Shown here: positions 1 through 6,656 of the stretch, piece after piece | Position numbering within the stretch: the first letter of the stretch is position 1 | How the letters are laid out: every line of letters begins with the position of its first letter | NCBI RefSeq assembly: GCF_016132445.1 | Contig: NZ_CP046056.1 | Coordinates: forward strand, 310,001-374,000 | Direction: 5' to 3' | DNA length: 64,000 nt | Source: Venatoribacter cucullus | GTDB taxonomy: Bacteria > Pseudomonadota > Gammaproteobacteria > Pseudomonadales > Oceanobacteraceae | Translations under genes and position numbers: made by a program | Notes under the pieces: generated by a model | Databases searched by the model: none | The model's input: only the letters and a program-made list of their open reading frames with translations | Told to the model about the DNA's origin: nothing

Positions 1-1
1 G

Positions 2-361
2 CAGAATCACCCGAATATTCGCCGCGTGCTGTACCCCGGCTTGCCAGATTTTCCTGGCCATGCCCTGGCTGCACAACAGATGCAGGGCTTCGGTGGCATG
101 CTCAGCATGGAAGTAGACGGCGGTTTTGAACAAGCGGCGGCGGTGGCCGATAACCTGCAGTTATTTCTGCTGGCCACCAGTCTGGGCGGGGTGGAAAGTC
201 TGGTCAGCCAGCCCTGTGCCACCAGCCATTATGCCCTGAGCGCAGAAGAACGCCGGCAACGTGGCATCAGCGATGGCTTATTGCGGTTATCGGTGGGGCT
301 GGAAAATGCCGAGGATTTAATTCACGACCTGCAGCAGGCGCTGGCCAGGGTATTCAGTTAG
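2..361 (+). CDS. PLP-dependent Cys/Met metabolism enzyme, C-terminal part (cystathionine synthase/lyase family)
   Basis: Only the last 119 residues are in the window; the gene runs in from the left edge. The fragment reads as the C-terminal subdomain of the trans-sulfuration PLP family (cystathionine gamma-synthase, beta-lyase, gamma-lyase, O-succinylhomoserine sulfhydrylase). Seen: SLGGVESLVSQP, then a conserved HYAL.AEER segment, GISDGLLRLSVGLE and a final helix ENAEDLIHDLQQAL, all in family order. The PLP lysine and the substrate-deciding residues lie outside the window, so the exact reaction cannot be assigned. The gene converges on rluF with only 12 bp between the stop codons. Family assignment is secure; specific enzyme is not. 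Confidence 0.85.
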   Translation, partial: QNHPNIRRVLYPGLPDFPGHALAAQQMQGFGGMLSMEVDGGFEQAAAVADNLQLFLLATSLGGVESLVSQPCATSHYALSAEERRQRGISDGLLRLSVGLENAEDLIHDLQQALARVFS

Positions 362-373
362 GCGATTTTCCAC

Positions 374-1387
374 TCAGCGGCGCGGTTTCTTCGCGCCGCC
401 GCCGCTGCGTCCGGCTGATGGTGCTTTACCGCCGCTGCGTCCGGCCGGGCGAGCGGGCTGCTGCTTACCACCATTGCGTGACCCGGAGCGTGGCGCGTTG
501 GCTTTTGGTGGGGTATGACGGGTACCGGCATCCGGCTTAGTGCTTTTGCTGCCCGTGCTGTTTTTATTACCCGCTGCCTTGCCCGGTTTTGCGTCTTTAT
601 TGGACTGCGCCGCTGCAGGTTTCGGGCGATTGGTTTTGCGTGGCCGCGGGGATTTTTCGGCGGTTTTGCTGGAGTCGGCCACCATCTCATTAATAACGTC
701 CATTTCCGCCCGGGTCAGCTCGCGCCATTGGCCGGCTTTTAAACCCGTAAGGCGAATATTCATCAACCGCACCCGGATCAGGCGGGTGACGTTATAGCCC
801 AGAAATTCCGTCATTCGACGGATCTGCCGGTTCAGCCCCTGGGTCAGAATAATATTAAAAGTAGTGGCATTAATGCGGCGGATTTTACAGGGCAGGGTGC
901 GGGTGCCGAGAATCGGCAGACCGCCACTCATTCGTTTCAGAAAGGCTTCATCAAAGGGGCGGTTTACCGTTACCACATATTCTTTTTCATGGGCATTACC
1001 GGCGCGCAGAATGCGGTTCACAATGTCGCCGTCGTTGGTTAATAAAATCAGCCCTTCCGATGGTTTATCTAGCCGGCCAATGGGGAAGATACGCTGGCGG
1101 TAACGCACCGCATCAATAATATTGCCCGGCACCGACTGGTCGGTGGTGCAGGTAATGCCCACCGGCTTGTTGTACACCAGGTAAACCGCTTGTGGCTTGG
1201 CGCGCAGCCGTTTGCCGTCCACCATCACCTCATCGCCGGGCTGCACCTGCACGCCGTTATCCGCCACCTGGCCGTTTACCGTAACTCGCCCTTGTTCAAT
1301 GAACTCATCGGCTTCGCGGCGCGAACAGATACCGGTATCGCTGATGTGTTTGTTCAGGCGGATGCCGGCGGTGGATTCATCAGACAT
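374..1387 (-). CDS. rluF: 23S rRNA pseudouridine synthase, RluF-like, with long basic tail
   Basis: Isomerises a uridine to pseudouridine in 23S rRNA; E. coli RluF modifies U2604. An S4 RNA-binding domain fills residues 9 to 60 (RLNKHISDTGICSRREAD), followed by the catalytic domain with the RsuA/RluF motif GRLDKPSEGL at 104 to 113, where D107 is the expected catalytic aspartate. RRMTEFLGYNVTRLIR is typical of the RluF branch. The 337 residues exceed E. coli RluF (290) because of a tail from about residue 245 that is rich in Lys, Pro, Ser, Gly and Arg and probably disordered; such tails are common in this family and may help bind rRNA. The start is ATG 1387; the gene overlaps the 3' end of the DUF1622 gene by 34 bp. 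Confidence 0.9.
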   Translation of the reverse strand: MSDESTAGIRLNKHISDTGICSRREADEFIEQGRVTVNGQVADNGVQVQPGDEVMVDGKRLRAKPQAVYLVYNKPVGITCTTDQSVPGNIIDAVRYRQRIFPIGRLDKPSEGLILLTNDGDIVNRILRAGNAHEKEYVVTVNRPFDEAFLKRMSGGLPILGTRTLPCKIRRINATTFNIILTQGLNRQIRRMTEFLGYNVTRLIRVRLMNIRLTGLKAGQWRELTRAEMDVINEMVADSSKTAEKSPRPRKTNRPKPAAAQSNKDAKPGKAAGNKNSTGSKSTKPDAGTRHTPPKANAPRSGSRNGGKQQPARPAGRSGGKAPSAGRSGGGAKKPRR

Positions 1388-1818
1388 GGGGTACTCGCTG
1401 TGACGGTGGGCTGGGTAATCGTTGTGCGGGGTAAAGGATACCGGACAATCGGGTCGGGGTCAGGTGCGGGAGGGCGGTTTTGCCACGGCCAGCGCCCGGT
1501 GAGCTCCAGATCCAGCGTGAAACTGAGGAAGGTGCGGATAAGAACAACCAATGCCAATACGCCAATCGATTCAAAGGTGAGCTCCACCGCCACGGTATGA
1601 ACAATATCGGCGGCGATAAGAAACTCTAACCCCAGCAAAATTCCCTGGCCGAGCACCTGACGGACGTTACTGAAAACATCCTCTTTCGCATGCCCTTTAA
1701 TGAACAGCACGACGCCCATGATCAGCGATACCGTAGCGAACAGAATGATGACCGCCAGACCAAGCAGTTCAACGCCTGCTGCACACCATTCTGCAATGGG
1801 TCTTACAAATTCGTTTAT
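1354..1818 (-). CDS. DUF1622 inner-membrane protein, start codon apparently lost
   Basis: A small membrane protein with the DUF1622 core: LLGLEFLIAADIVHT, then LALVVLIRTFLSFTLDLEL and a GRWPW signature. A standard ATG exists only at 1719, which would cut off the first transmembrane segment. The reading frame continues upstream through FVRPIAEWCAAGVELLG and a hydrophobic stretch that matches the usual N-terminus of the family, up to a TAA at 1836. No ATG, GTG or TTG occurs in that stretch. An AAGG sequence sits 8 nt before an ATA codon (1816-1818), so ATA is either a rare start or a mutated ATG. The cassette array ends immediately upstream, so its insertion probably removed or altered the original leader. 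Function of DUF1622 is unknown. I give the ATA coordinate as the most likely original start. Confidence 0.65.
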   Translation of the reverse strand: MNEFVRPIAEWCAAGVELLGLAVIILFATVSLIMGVVLFIKGHAKEDVFSNVRQVLGQGILLGLEFLIAADIVHTVAVELTFESIGVLALVVLIRTFLSFTLDLELTGRWPWQNRPPAPDPDPIVRYPLPRTTITQPTVTASTPCLMNPPPASA

Positions 1819-1831
1819 GGAAGTAACCTTG

Positions 1832-1905
1832 ATTTAATGCCCGCATTTTCGGCGAATTTGGAGCGCAGCGGAAATTTTGACCCAGTGCCTGCGATTTTCA
1901 GGTAT
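1832..1905 (-). repeat. Degenerate terminal attC-like site
   Basis: This spacer separates the last cassette gene from the DUF1622 gene. It ends in GGGCATTAAAT, one change from a GGGCGTTRRRY core, and has a central inverted segment (AAATTTCC...GGAGCG region) like the unpaired tip of an attC. The outer arms do not pair well, so recombination competence is doubtful. Confidence 0.4.
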
Positions 1906-2512
1906 TACCCAGATTCCAAAGGTAAATATCCAAAACACGCTCACGAAACCAGTGCTCAGAACTAATTTTTTCAATTTCGTCTTGCCTCATTTCTGGCTGT
2001 ACAGAGTAGGACAACACATTTTTCAAATTGGAGCATGCACCTATAATCCGCTCCTCACAGTCTGCATACTGATAAGAAAAGGCATCATTGAAAGCCGTGA
2101 AGTCGCCCTCCTTGGTCTTTAGGGCAATACGAGCTTGCTTATCGTAAATCCGAACAGGGCTTTTAAACTTGAGCCAAAAAAACTTCGTGGTTAACGAAAG
2201 AACGTTTCTGTCTCCATAGTGCTTGGAGATTTGATCTCGCGCTTTGTTGACCACATCTGTTACGTTGCTCAAATTCACTTCACTAATATTTTTAAGCACA
2301 TCAAGAACTGGCTGATATCTGGGAAAATTATTTTCTTTCTCGAAATGTGTAGGTAAGTTACGTGAGATACGAAAGTGCCCGCCGGCTTTAGCAAGCGCTA
2401 ACCTTTGTGTCTCGATGTCTGGCGATGCGAGCATCTCGCAGTAGCTCTTTTCCTTTTCTAACCACTGGTTCAGAAATTGGAGAGCACAAAAATCAAACGT
2501 TCGTTGTGGCAC
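1898..2512 (-). CDS. Cassette-encoded protein of unknown function, 204 aa
   Basis: I do not recognise this protein with certainty. I chose GTG 2512 because AGGAGG lies 4 nt before it and the cassette core GTTAGAA lies 16 nt upstream of the start codon; the longer frame from TTG 2549-2551 would start inside the recombination site. The product is soluble, with no signal peptide or membrane segment. A central stretch TTKFFWLKFKSPVRIYDKQA is reminiscent of the (S/T)K-FLW-...-P-IYD pattern seen in helix-hairpin-helix OGG-like proteins of defence and cassette contexts, but this is only a visual resemblance. The stop codon TGA falls at the edge of the terminal attC-like site. Base composition is more A+T rich than the chromosome around it, consistent with a transferred cassette. 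Confidence 0.7.
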   Translation of the reverse strand: MPQRTFDFCALQFLNQWLEKEKSYCEMLASPDIETQRLALAKAGGHFRISRNLPTHFEKENNFPRYQPVLDVLKNISEVNLSNVTDVVNKARDQISKHYGDRNVLSLTTKFFWLKFKSPVRIYDKQARIALKTKEGDFTAFNDAFSYQYADCEERIIGACSNLKNVLSYSVQPEMRQDEIEKISSEHWFRERVLDIYLWNLGNT

Positions 2513-2527
2513 GAAACCTCCTAAAAT

Positions 2528-2575
2528 TTCTAACGCCAGGTAGTCGAGCAAATATTTTCTCGGCTGAGGTGTAGA
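2528..2575 (-). repeat. Short attC-like site
   Basis: The spacer between two cassette genes ends in GGCGTTAGAA on the minus strand, a near-match to the attC R' core. About 8 bp of imperfect stem (GTAGTCGAG against CTCGGCTGAG) enclose an A+T-rich loop. No clear R'' box is visible, so this is short and weak, but its position between two cassette genes with a core just before the next ribosome-binding site supports it. Confidence 0.45.
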
Positions 2576-2583
2576 TTATGTAT

Positions 2584-2976
2584 TCACATGCAATCCACTA
2601 CAGAGACGTCGCAAATGGAACCACCTTTGCCGTTGTTTTCTTGCTGCCACGCCGCAAAAGCATTGTTAAAAGATTCAGGATAAACACCACCTTTTTCCAG
2701 AGGCTCTTTGATGCTGGCCTTCAATGCTTTTTCTGTAACGGCCATATGGTGAACCAAACGCTCTACCTGCCAAACTGCATTTCCATGCTTTCGGCCGATT
2801 ACTTCGATGTGATATAAGCCAGTGGTTGTTGCACTCTCAAGGTTGTGAATAATTACCCATCGACTCATGTCTTGGGTGGACTCAATAGCCCAGACTCCGA
2901 TCCTGTGTGCTGCTAGATCTACAGCAAAAGCACCCGATACAAATAAACCAAAAATCAAATACTTGAATCTATACAT
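2584..2976 (-). CDS. Secreted cassette protein, 130 aa, possible DUF5086-like
   Basis: The start at 2976 is supported by GGGAG 6 nt upstream and by the core GTTATGC 13 nt before the start codon; the frame extends further upstream only into the attC. Residues 1 to about 19 form a signal peptide (basic MYRFK, hydrophobic YLIFGLFVSGAFA), so the product is exported. The mature part has WVIIHN and LYHIEVIGRK segments followed by a helical VERLVHHMAVTEKAL region and ends with two cysteines (SICDVSVVDC) that could form a disulfide in the periplasm. The pattern recalls the uncharacterised DUF5086 family, from memory only. No enzymatic motif is visible. It is one of two adjacent secreted cassette proteins. 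Confidence 0.75.
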   Translation of the reverse strand: MYRFKYLIFGLFVSGAFAVDLAAHRIGVWAIESTQDMSRWVIIHNLESATTTGLYHIEVIGRKHGNAVWQVERLVHHMAVTEKALKASIKEPLEKGGVYPESFNNAFAAWQQENNGKGGSICDVSVVDCM

Positions 2977-2989
2977 AGGTCTCCCTGAT

Positions 2990-3047
2990 GCATAACGTTC
3001 AAAGCAGGGGCGGCGAAGCCGTCCCAGCCTGCCTTTGCTTGTTAACC
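2990..3047 (-). repeat. attC recombination site, 58 bp
   Basis: On the minus strand the site begins GGTTAACAAGC and ends GAACGTTATGC, with complementary inner arms (GCAGG...CCTGC and GGGACGGC around TTCG). This is the compact canonical attC form: R'' and R' boxes, an imperfect stem and a small tip. It follows the 126-aa secreted protein gene directly. Confidence 0.85.
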
Positions 3048-3050
3048 GCG

Positions 3051-3431
3051 TCAATCGCAGGTTCCTTTAATTTCGCCGACAAATAGATTTCCACCATTGA
3101 ATGATCCATATCCGGTAATAGACTTGGTGAAAAGCACTTTCCCCGCACTTGGATAAACGGCCCATGTTTCAATAGTTGTTTCTCCATCAGCTCGGACGTC
3201 TTGGCATAATAAGGTAGTTGAGCCGACTTGATCGCACTTCATGTTATTCGGCGTGATACTACTCGACTTTCCATTTAACTCTAAGATGAACTTGCCACTG
3301 CTTATTCCATCTTCAGATATCTGGTACCCCTCATGTGCCCTCGTAGCGTAGCCTTTCAAATCGCCAATAACATAGCACTCCGCTGAAGCTAGATGAGTAA
3401 ATAAAACCAAAAATGTTAAAAATAAACGCAT
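3051..3431 (-). CDS. Secreted cassette protein of unknown function, 126 aa
   Basis: The first 18 residues (MRLFLTFLVLFTHLASA) are a classical signal peptide with an ASA cleavage site, so the mature protein of about 108 residues acts outside the cytoplasm. The mature chain is beta-rich and polar and contains four cysteines (ECYV, MKCD, LLCQD, GTCD at the C-terminus), a spacing that suggests two disulfides. No family is recognised. AGGA lies 8 nt before ATG 3431 and the cassette core GTTAACC is just upstream, so the start is well placed. The stop codon abuts the 58-bp attC. Many integron cassettes encode such small exported proteins of unknown role. Confidence 0.8.
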   Translation of the reverse strand: MRLFLTFLVLFTHLASAECYVIGDLKGYATRAHEGYQISEDGISSGKFILELNGKSSSITPNNMKCDQVGSTTLLCQDVRADGETTIETWAVYPSAGKVLFTKSITGYGSFNGGNLFVGEIKGTCD

Positions 3432-3444
3432 ATTCCATTCCTGC

Positions 3445-3528
3445 GGTTAACGCCAACAGCACGCGCGACTGCGAAATGAAGGCGAAGCCGCAATGTAGCA
3501 GACGTCGCCGTGACTGTTATTGTTAGCT
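3445..3528 (-). repeat. attC recombination site, 84 bp
   Basis: On the minus strand it runs from AGCTAACAATAACAGTCACGG to CTGTTGGCGTTAACC. CAGTC/GACTG-type outer arms pair, and the GCGGCTTCGCC tip is typical of attC. The TAA stop of the AIPR gene lies inside the R'' box, a common arrangement in cassettes. Confidence 0.85.
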
Positions 3529-5223
3529 CACTTTCGCCAACATCTCCTCTAATACTGCCTGACGTTTCAATCGATCATCTGTGAGGTTTTCAAAGGATTG
3601 GATAATACCAATTGCCTCGTTAAACGGGTCGAGCACTGATGATCCATGTTTAGAAAAGGCATTAATTAACTTCTTTGTGTATGCTTCCATTTTTCTGGAA
3701 TTAAGTTTTGGAACATCTTTTCCTGCAACGATCGCTCTAACCAAAACCAAAATATGCCACTTATATTTACGCATGTTTTGGGGTATATCTGCGCTCGCCA
3801 CTAACAAATGCAATCGGTAGAGAGAAAGACATGCCGCATAGAAAACCGATTCTTTAGTATCGTCAGAGAAAATCTGATCACCTAGCTGCTCGTACATTTG
3901 CTTTGGATAACGATAGGCAAGGTCGGGTCGCTCAAAGAACATCGAGGCAACAGCTTTTGCTGCAACATTTACATTGAAAGTACGCACAGCAGGTATATCA
4001 CGACCTACATATTGCCTATCTCGGCGTTCGAAATACAGCCGACCGTCTTGCCCTTCGAAAGTATTGAAATATTCTTCGACCCTTTTTACTATCGGGCGAA
4101 GTGATAAAAATTGTGTTTCATCAACTTTTGATTGGCTGTTTGTCGCCCGGACCAAGTCGGCGAAAACATCTTCATTCGAGGTCTCGACTACCTTCAGGTT
4201 CACCATCACTGAATCGTTTAGGTTCTCTCTGCACTCAAACAGCACATTCGAGGTCTGGCAGCCATTTACAATCTGAAAATTCTCTAGATGAAGGACGCTT
4301 CCTTGAACTCTTACGTCAGGACTTACAATTGTAATGCCATTGTTTAGAACAGGAAATCTAGTTGATTGGTTTATTTCATCCAGAGTTCGGGCTATTGATT
4401 CATTTACTGGATTTTCAATGCCAAGAAATGCTCTGACATTCTCCTGGAAAACATGAGCTCTAAGGTTTCCATCCTCGTTCATGAGAAGATTATCTACGAG
4501 ATCTTTAGCCTTAACAACTGCAAGGTACGCCTCATCTATTCCATGAATTTTTGGAAGGGCGGCATTACTAAACATTTCGAGCTCCGAGCTTACAGTCTCA
4601 TAAGTACTAACCCAAAGGTTAGTTATTTCTTCACGCCCAAAAAACTCAATGTCGATATCCCCAAAGTAGCCAAGATCATTTAATTGATCGGTGAAATCGT
4701 TTTTAGCATTTTCTAATGCTTCGGGCTTCCGATATATTCCTGTAGTGACAAATCTGGCGGTAATGTTCGGCTTGCCGCCCCTTATCTTTGGGACGTTACT
4801 TAAAATGACGTCAAAAATTTCTCGTGCATTATTTTGCACTGTATCATTCGATTCATAGTTGTCAGAGTCTGTAAACCTACGAATTGCCTCTTTAAACTTC
4901 AGGAAGTCGCCTAAATCATAACTTTCGCTAGTTTTGGCCTGGACAAAAACAACTTCAACATCGTGATTCTTTCTGCCTGAGCTAAAACAAGCTTCAGCGT
5001 CTTCTGATGAGATGACTAGTTCTTCATCTATTATGATGGCCACGCCATCGATTCCATCGTCTGTCTCACTAGAAGTGACATCGTCAAGCTCATAAGTATT
5101 GACTAGCCTGCCAGCCAATACTGAATAATTCACGAACAACTCAAACTGCTTAGATTCATCCAACTGCTCAAACCCATGACTCTTAACAAAGCTTTCAAGA
5201 TGGGTCTTGGTTATTCTATGCAT
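3523..5223 (-). CDS. AIPR-family abortive infection protein
   Basis: A 566-residue protein with the AIPR (abortive infection phage resistance) domain over roughly residues 240 to 530; recognisable pieces are FPVLNNGITIV, the block FQIVNGCQTSNVLFE, LVRATNSQSKVD and YFERRDRQY. The N-terminal part carries DDGIDGVAII (55-64) and VEVVFVQAKTS (89-99), which together look like the D...(E/Q)xK core of a restriction-like nuclease domain seen in many AIPR proteins. Family knowledge: AIPR proteins act in anti-phage defence, alone or beside restriction-modification genes; here no partner gene is present. AAGGG lies 9 nt before ATG 5223. At about 1.8 kb the cassette is large for an integron. No frameshift or truncation is seen. 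Confidence 0.88.
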   Translation of the reverse strand: MHRITKTHLESFVKSHGFEQLDESKQFELFVNYSVLAGRLVNTYELDDVTSSETDDGIDGVAIIIDEELVISSEDAEACFSSGRKNHDVEVVFVQAKTSESYDLGDFLKFKEAIRRFTDSDNYESNDTVQNNAREIFDVILSNVPKIRGGKPNITARFVTTGIYRKPEALENAKNDFTDQLNDLGYFGDIDIEFFGREEITNLWVSTYETVSSELEMFSNAALPKIHGIDEAYLAVVKAKDLVDNLLMNEDGNLRAHVFQENVRAFLGIENPVNESIARTLDEINQSTRFPVLNNGITIVSPDVRVQGSVLHLENFQIVNGCQTSNVLFECRENLNDSVMVNLKVVETSNEDVFADLVRATNSQSKVDETQFLSLRPIVKRVEEYFNTFEGQDGRLYFERRDRQYVGRDIPAVRTFNVNVAAKAVASMFFERPDLAYRYPKQMYEQLGDQIFSDDTKESVFYAACLSLYRLHLLVASADIPQNMRKYKWHILVLVRAIVAGKDVPKLNSRKMEAYTKKLINAFSKHGSSVLDPFNEAIGIIQSFENLTDDRLKRQAVLEEMLAKVS

Positions 5224-5253
5224 AGGTAAGCCCTTATCCTAGATGACTAAATG

Positions 5254-5370
5254 AGCTAACGCCCCAATCACCGGGCCAGCGGAGTGGAGCAATTTTTGTG
5301 GTAAAAGAGCGTAGCGACACCACAGAAATAGCGCAACGTAGCTGGCTCCACGTGCATTGGCTTGTTAGCT
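5254..5370 (-). repeat. attC recombination site, 117 bp
   Basis: On the minus strand it begins AGCTAACAAGCCAATGCACG and ends GTGATTGGGGCGTTAGCT. The R'' and R' boxes are exact complements, the next 10 to 20 bases pair imperfectly (GCCAAT against ATTGGG, GCCAGC against GCTGGC), and the middle holds a second inverted stretch. This is the long attC type and the clearest recombination site in the array. It directly follows the tRNA-like RNA. Confidence 0.92.
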
Positions 5371-5373
5371 GTG

Positions 5374-5472
5374 TGACCCACCTGAGACTCGAACTCAGAG
5401 CTACTCCTTCATAAACACCCTATGCCAAGGTGCTTATGAAGGGAGTTGCTTTACCGATTAAGCGAGTGGGTC
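5374..5472 (-). ncRNA. tRNA-like RNA with extended anticodon arm
   Basis: The 99-nt minus-strand sequence folds as a tRNA. Acceptor GACCCAC/GTGGGTC pairs over 7 bp, U8 is present, and the D arm is GCTT-AATCGGTA-AAGC with the GG pair. The T arm is CTGAG-TTCGAGT-CTCAG with the invariant TTCGA core, and the variable loop is AGCT. In place of a 7-nt anticodon loop, the ACTCC/GGAGT stem encloses 34 nt. These form a further 12-bp helix (TTCATAAGCACC with GGTGTTTATGAA, one G-T pair) closed by TTGGCATAG, with one bulged C. The discriminator base is A; no CCA is encoded (CAC follows). The 5' end overlaps the last 15 nt of the HEPN-motif gene and the 3' end abuts the attC. Normal decoding looks unlikely without processing. 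Structure is seen; function is unknown. Confidence 0.75.
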
Positions 5473-6237
5473 ATAAAACTTATCTACTATCTCTCTAGCT
5501 CGATCTAAACTATACGAATATTCAGAATGAATATAGTTTGTTGCCACCTTTTTCAGCTTCTCATGGTTGTGGCCATATTTTTTCCACCGTTCAAAAGGTA
5601 CCTTTGAGTAAATTTTACATTCTTCAGGCTCAAGTAACAGAGTAATTGTTTCAGTAAACTCCAAAAGCATTTGACACCAAAACTTTATATCATGAAATGA
5701 TATGCTGCTTGGCTCATTCGGTGCCGACACCATGTTGTATTTTTTTCTAACGAAATCAATCGATTCGGATCTTGATTTATAAAACTCGTTTGCGCTAGTT
5801 TTATTCTCTTCACTCGGATGTGCAATTGAGTTACGAAGCAACCGGAAATAGTCAACGGCATCATTTTCGTACCGGAAGTGCGTCTTATTAGTTGGCTTAC
5901 CAATGTAGTTCTGCTCAAGAACTACAAGGGGAGAAACTTTATCAGGCTTGATCCACTTATAGCCAAACTTTTTAAATTCGCCCTCTACTTCCTCCAAAAA
6001 CACATCGAAACCACTATAAATCGAAACAACAGATAGCCTAATTTGACTATTCAAAATGCGCTTTGAAGTAATGCCATCTAGCACTATCCCTGCGTCACTT
6101 GCTTTGCTCTTCCAGTAGTCTTTTTGTTCTTTTTCTCGATCTTGTGAGTCAAGAAGAGATATGTGAACAGCTGCGGCTTCAGCAGTGAGTTCGCCGATAA
6201 ACAATTTAAAGTTTCTAACACTCGGAGGTCTATACAT
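5458..6237 (-). CDS. HEPN-motif cassette protein, candidate RNase
   Basis: A 259-residue, mostly alpha-helical protein with LLRNSIAHPSEENK at 133 to 146. This contains the R-x4-H signature (R135 to H140) of HEPN domains, many of which are RNases acting in toxin-antitoxin and phage defence systems. No membrane segment or second enzymatic domain is visible. ATG 6237 follows the cassette core GTTAGCT by 8 nt, and no strong ribosome-binding site is seen. The TAA stop lies within the D arm of the tRNA-like RNA that follows in the same cassette, so the two form one mobile unit. A role in RNA cleavage is inferred from the motif; no close family name is recognised. HEPN proteins without RNase activity also exist. 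Confidence 0.7.
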   Translation of the reverse strand: MYRPPSVRNFKLFIGELTAEAAAVHISLLDSQDREKEQKDYWKSKASDAGIVLDGITSKRILNSQIRLSVVSIYSGFDVFLEEVEGEFKKFGYKWIKPDKVSPLVVLEQNYIGKPTNKTHFRYENDAVDYFRLLRNSIAHPSEENKTSANEFYKSRSESIDFVRKKYNMVSAPNEPSSISFHDIKFWCQMLLEFTETITLLLEPEECKIYSKVPFERWKKYGHNHEKLKKVATNYIHSEYSYSLDRAREIVDKFYDPLA

Positions 6238-6252
6238 ACTTATTCAGCTAAC

Positions 6253-6656
6253 AGTTTATTCGTAGGCATGCTCAAATACACGCCTGTGTCCTTGTTTAAG
6301 TCCCGAGTCTAACCCACTGTTACCCAAGCGAAAAGCGCCGGTAATAACATCGTTATCAGGCTGCAAACGCGCACGCACACTATCACTCTCTCAGTATCTT
6401 TACACTTTGCGCGTTATCACTCTGAGTAACTCGCTAACGCATTGATTTTAAAAGACGAATTTTCTGTATTGGTGGCAATTCGCGCATCGCCAGTTTGACG
6501 CTGGCGCGTAAACACGCATGATTTTATGCGTTCTGAATAATAGTCTGGTTTTTTATCCAGCATTTTAGGTTGGGTGCGTTTTCCGATTGTCAGGCTCAAT
6601 TCATCGATTTCATCTGGCTGTTTGTATCGGCTTTGCATGCACAAAAACCCTGCTTT
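6253..6656. other. Gene-free stretch upstream of the cassette array
   Basis: About 400 bp between the first cassette core and the TetR gene. On the minus strand it holds further GTTA-containing heptamers (GTTAGAC near 6312-6325, GTTAGCG near 6430) and an inverted repeat GCGTTA/TAACGC around 6408-6436. These could be remnants of an attI site or of lost cassettes. No integrase fragment was recognised in any frame. A 75-codon frame on the minus strand (6417-6644) has no recognisable content and no support as a gene. Confidence 0.4.

Larger units (their letters stand above)
1832..6252 (-). mobile_element. Integron-type gene cassette array without integrase (CALIN)
   Basis: Five cassettes lie head to tail on the minus strand. 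Each gene starts within about 10 to 40 nt after a core-like heptamer: GTTAGCT (6252), GTTAGCT (5260), GTTAACC (3451), GTTATGC (2996) and GTTAGAA (2534), with a degenerate ATTAAAT closing the array at 1838. Imperfect palindromes of 58 to 117 bp follow the genes, as expected for attC sites. The genes are visibly richer in A+T than the flanking chromosome and unrelated in function, and most lack promoters of their own. No tyrosine recombinase is present in the window, so this fits a cluster of attC sites lacking integrase. Three of the attC sites are clear; the two at the distal end are weak. Confidence 0.85.

Noticed and set aside
5374-5472. Reading the tRNA-like RNA as an ordinary tRNA-Met or opal suppressor
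   Set aside because: The would-be anticodon loop is base-paired in a 12-bp extension, and the candidate anticodon changes with how the stem is counted (CAU or UCA), so no decoding identity is claimed.
6417-6644. 75-codon minus-strand frame between the cassette array and the TetR gene
   Set aside because: No recognisable sequence, no good ribosome-binding site, and it lies in a stretch of recombination-site remnants.
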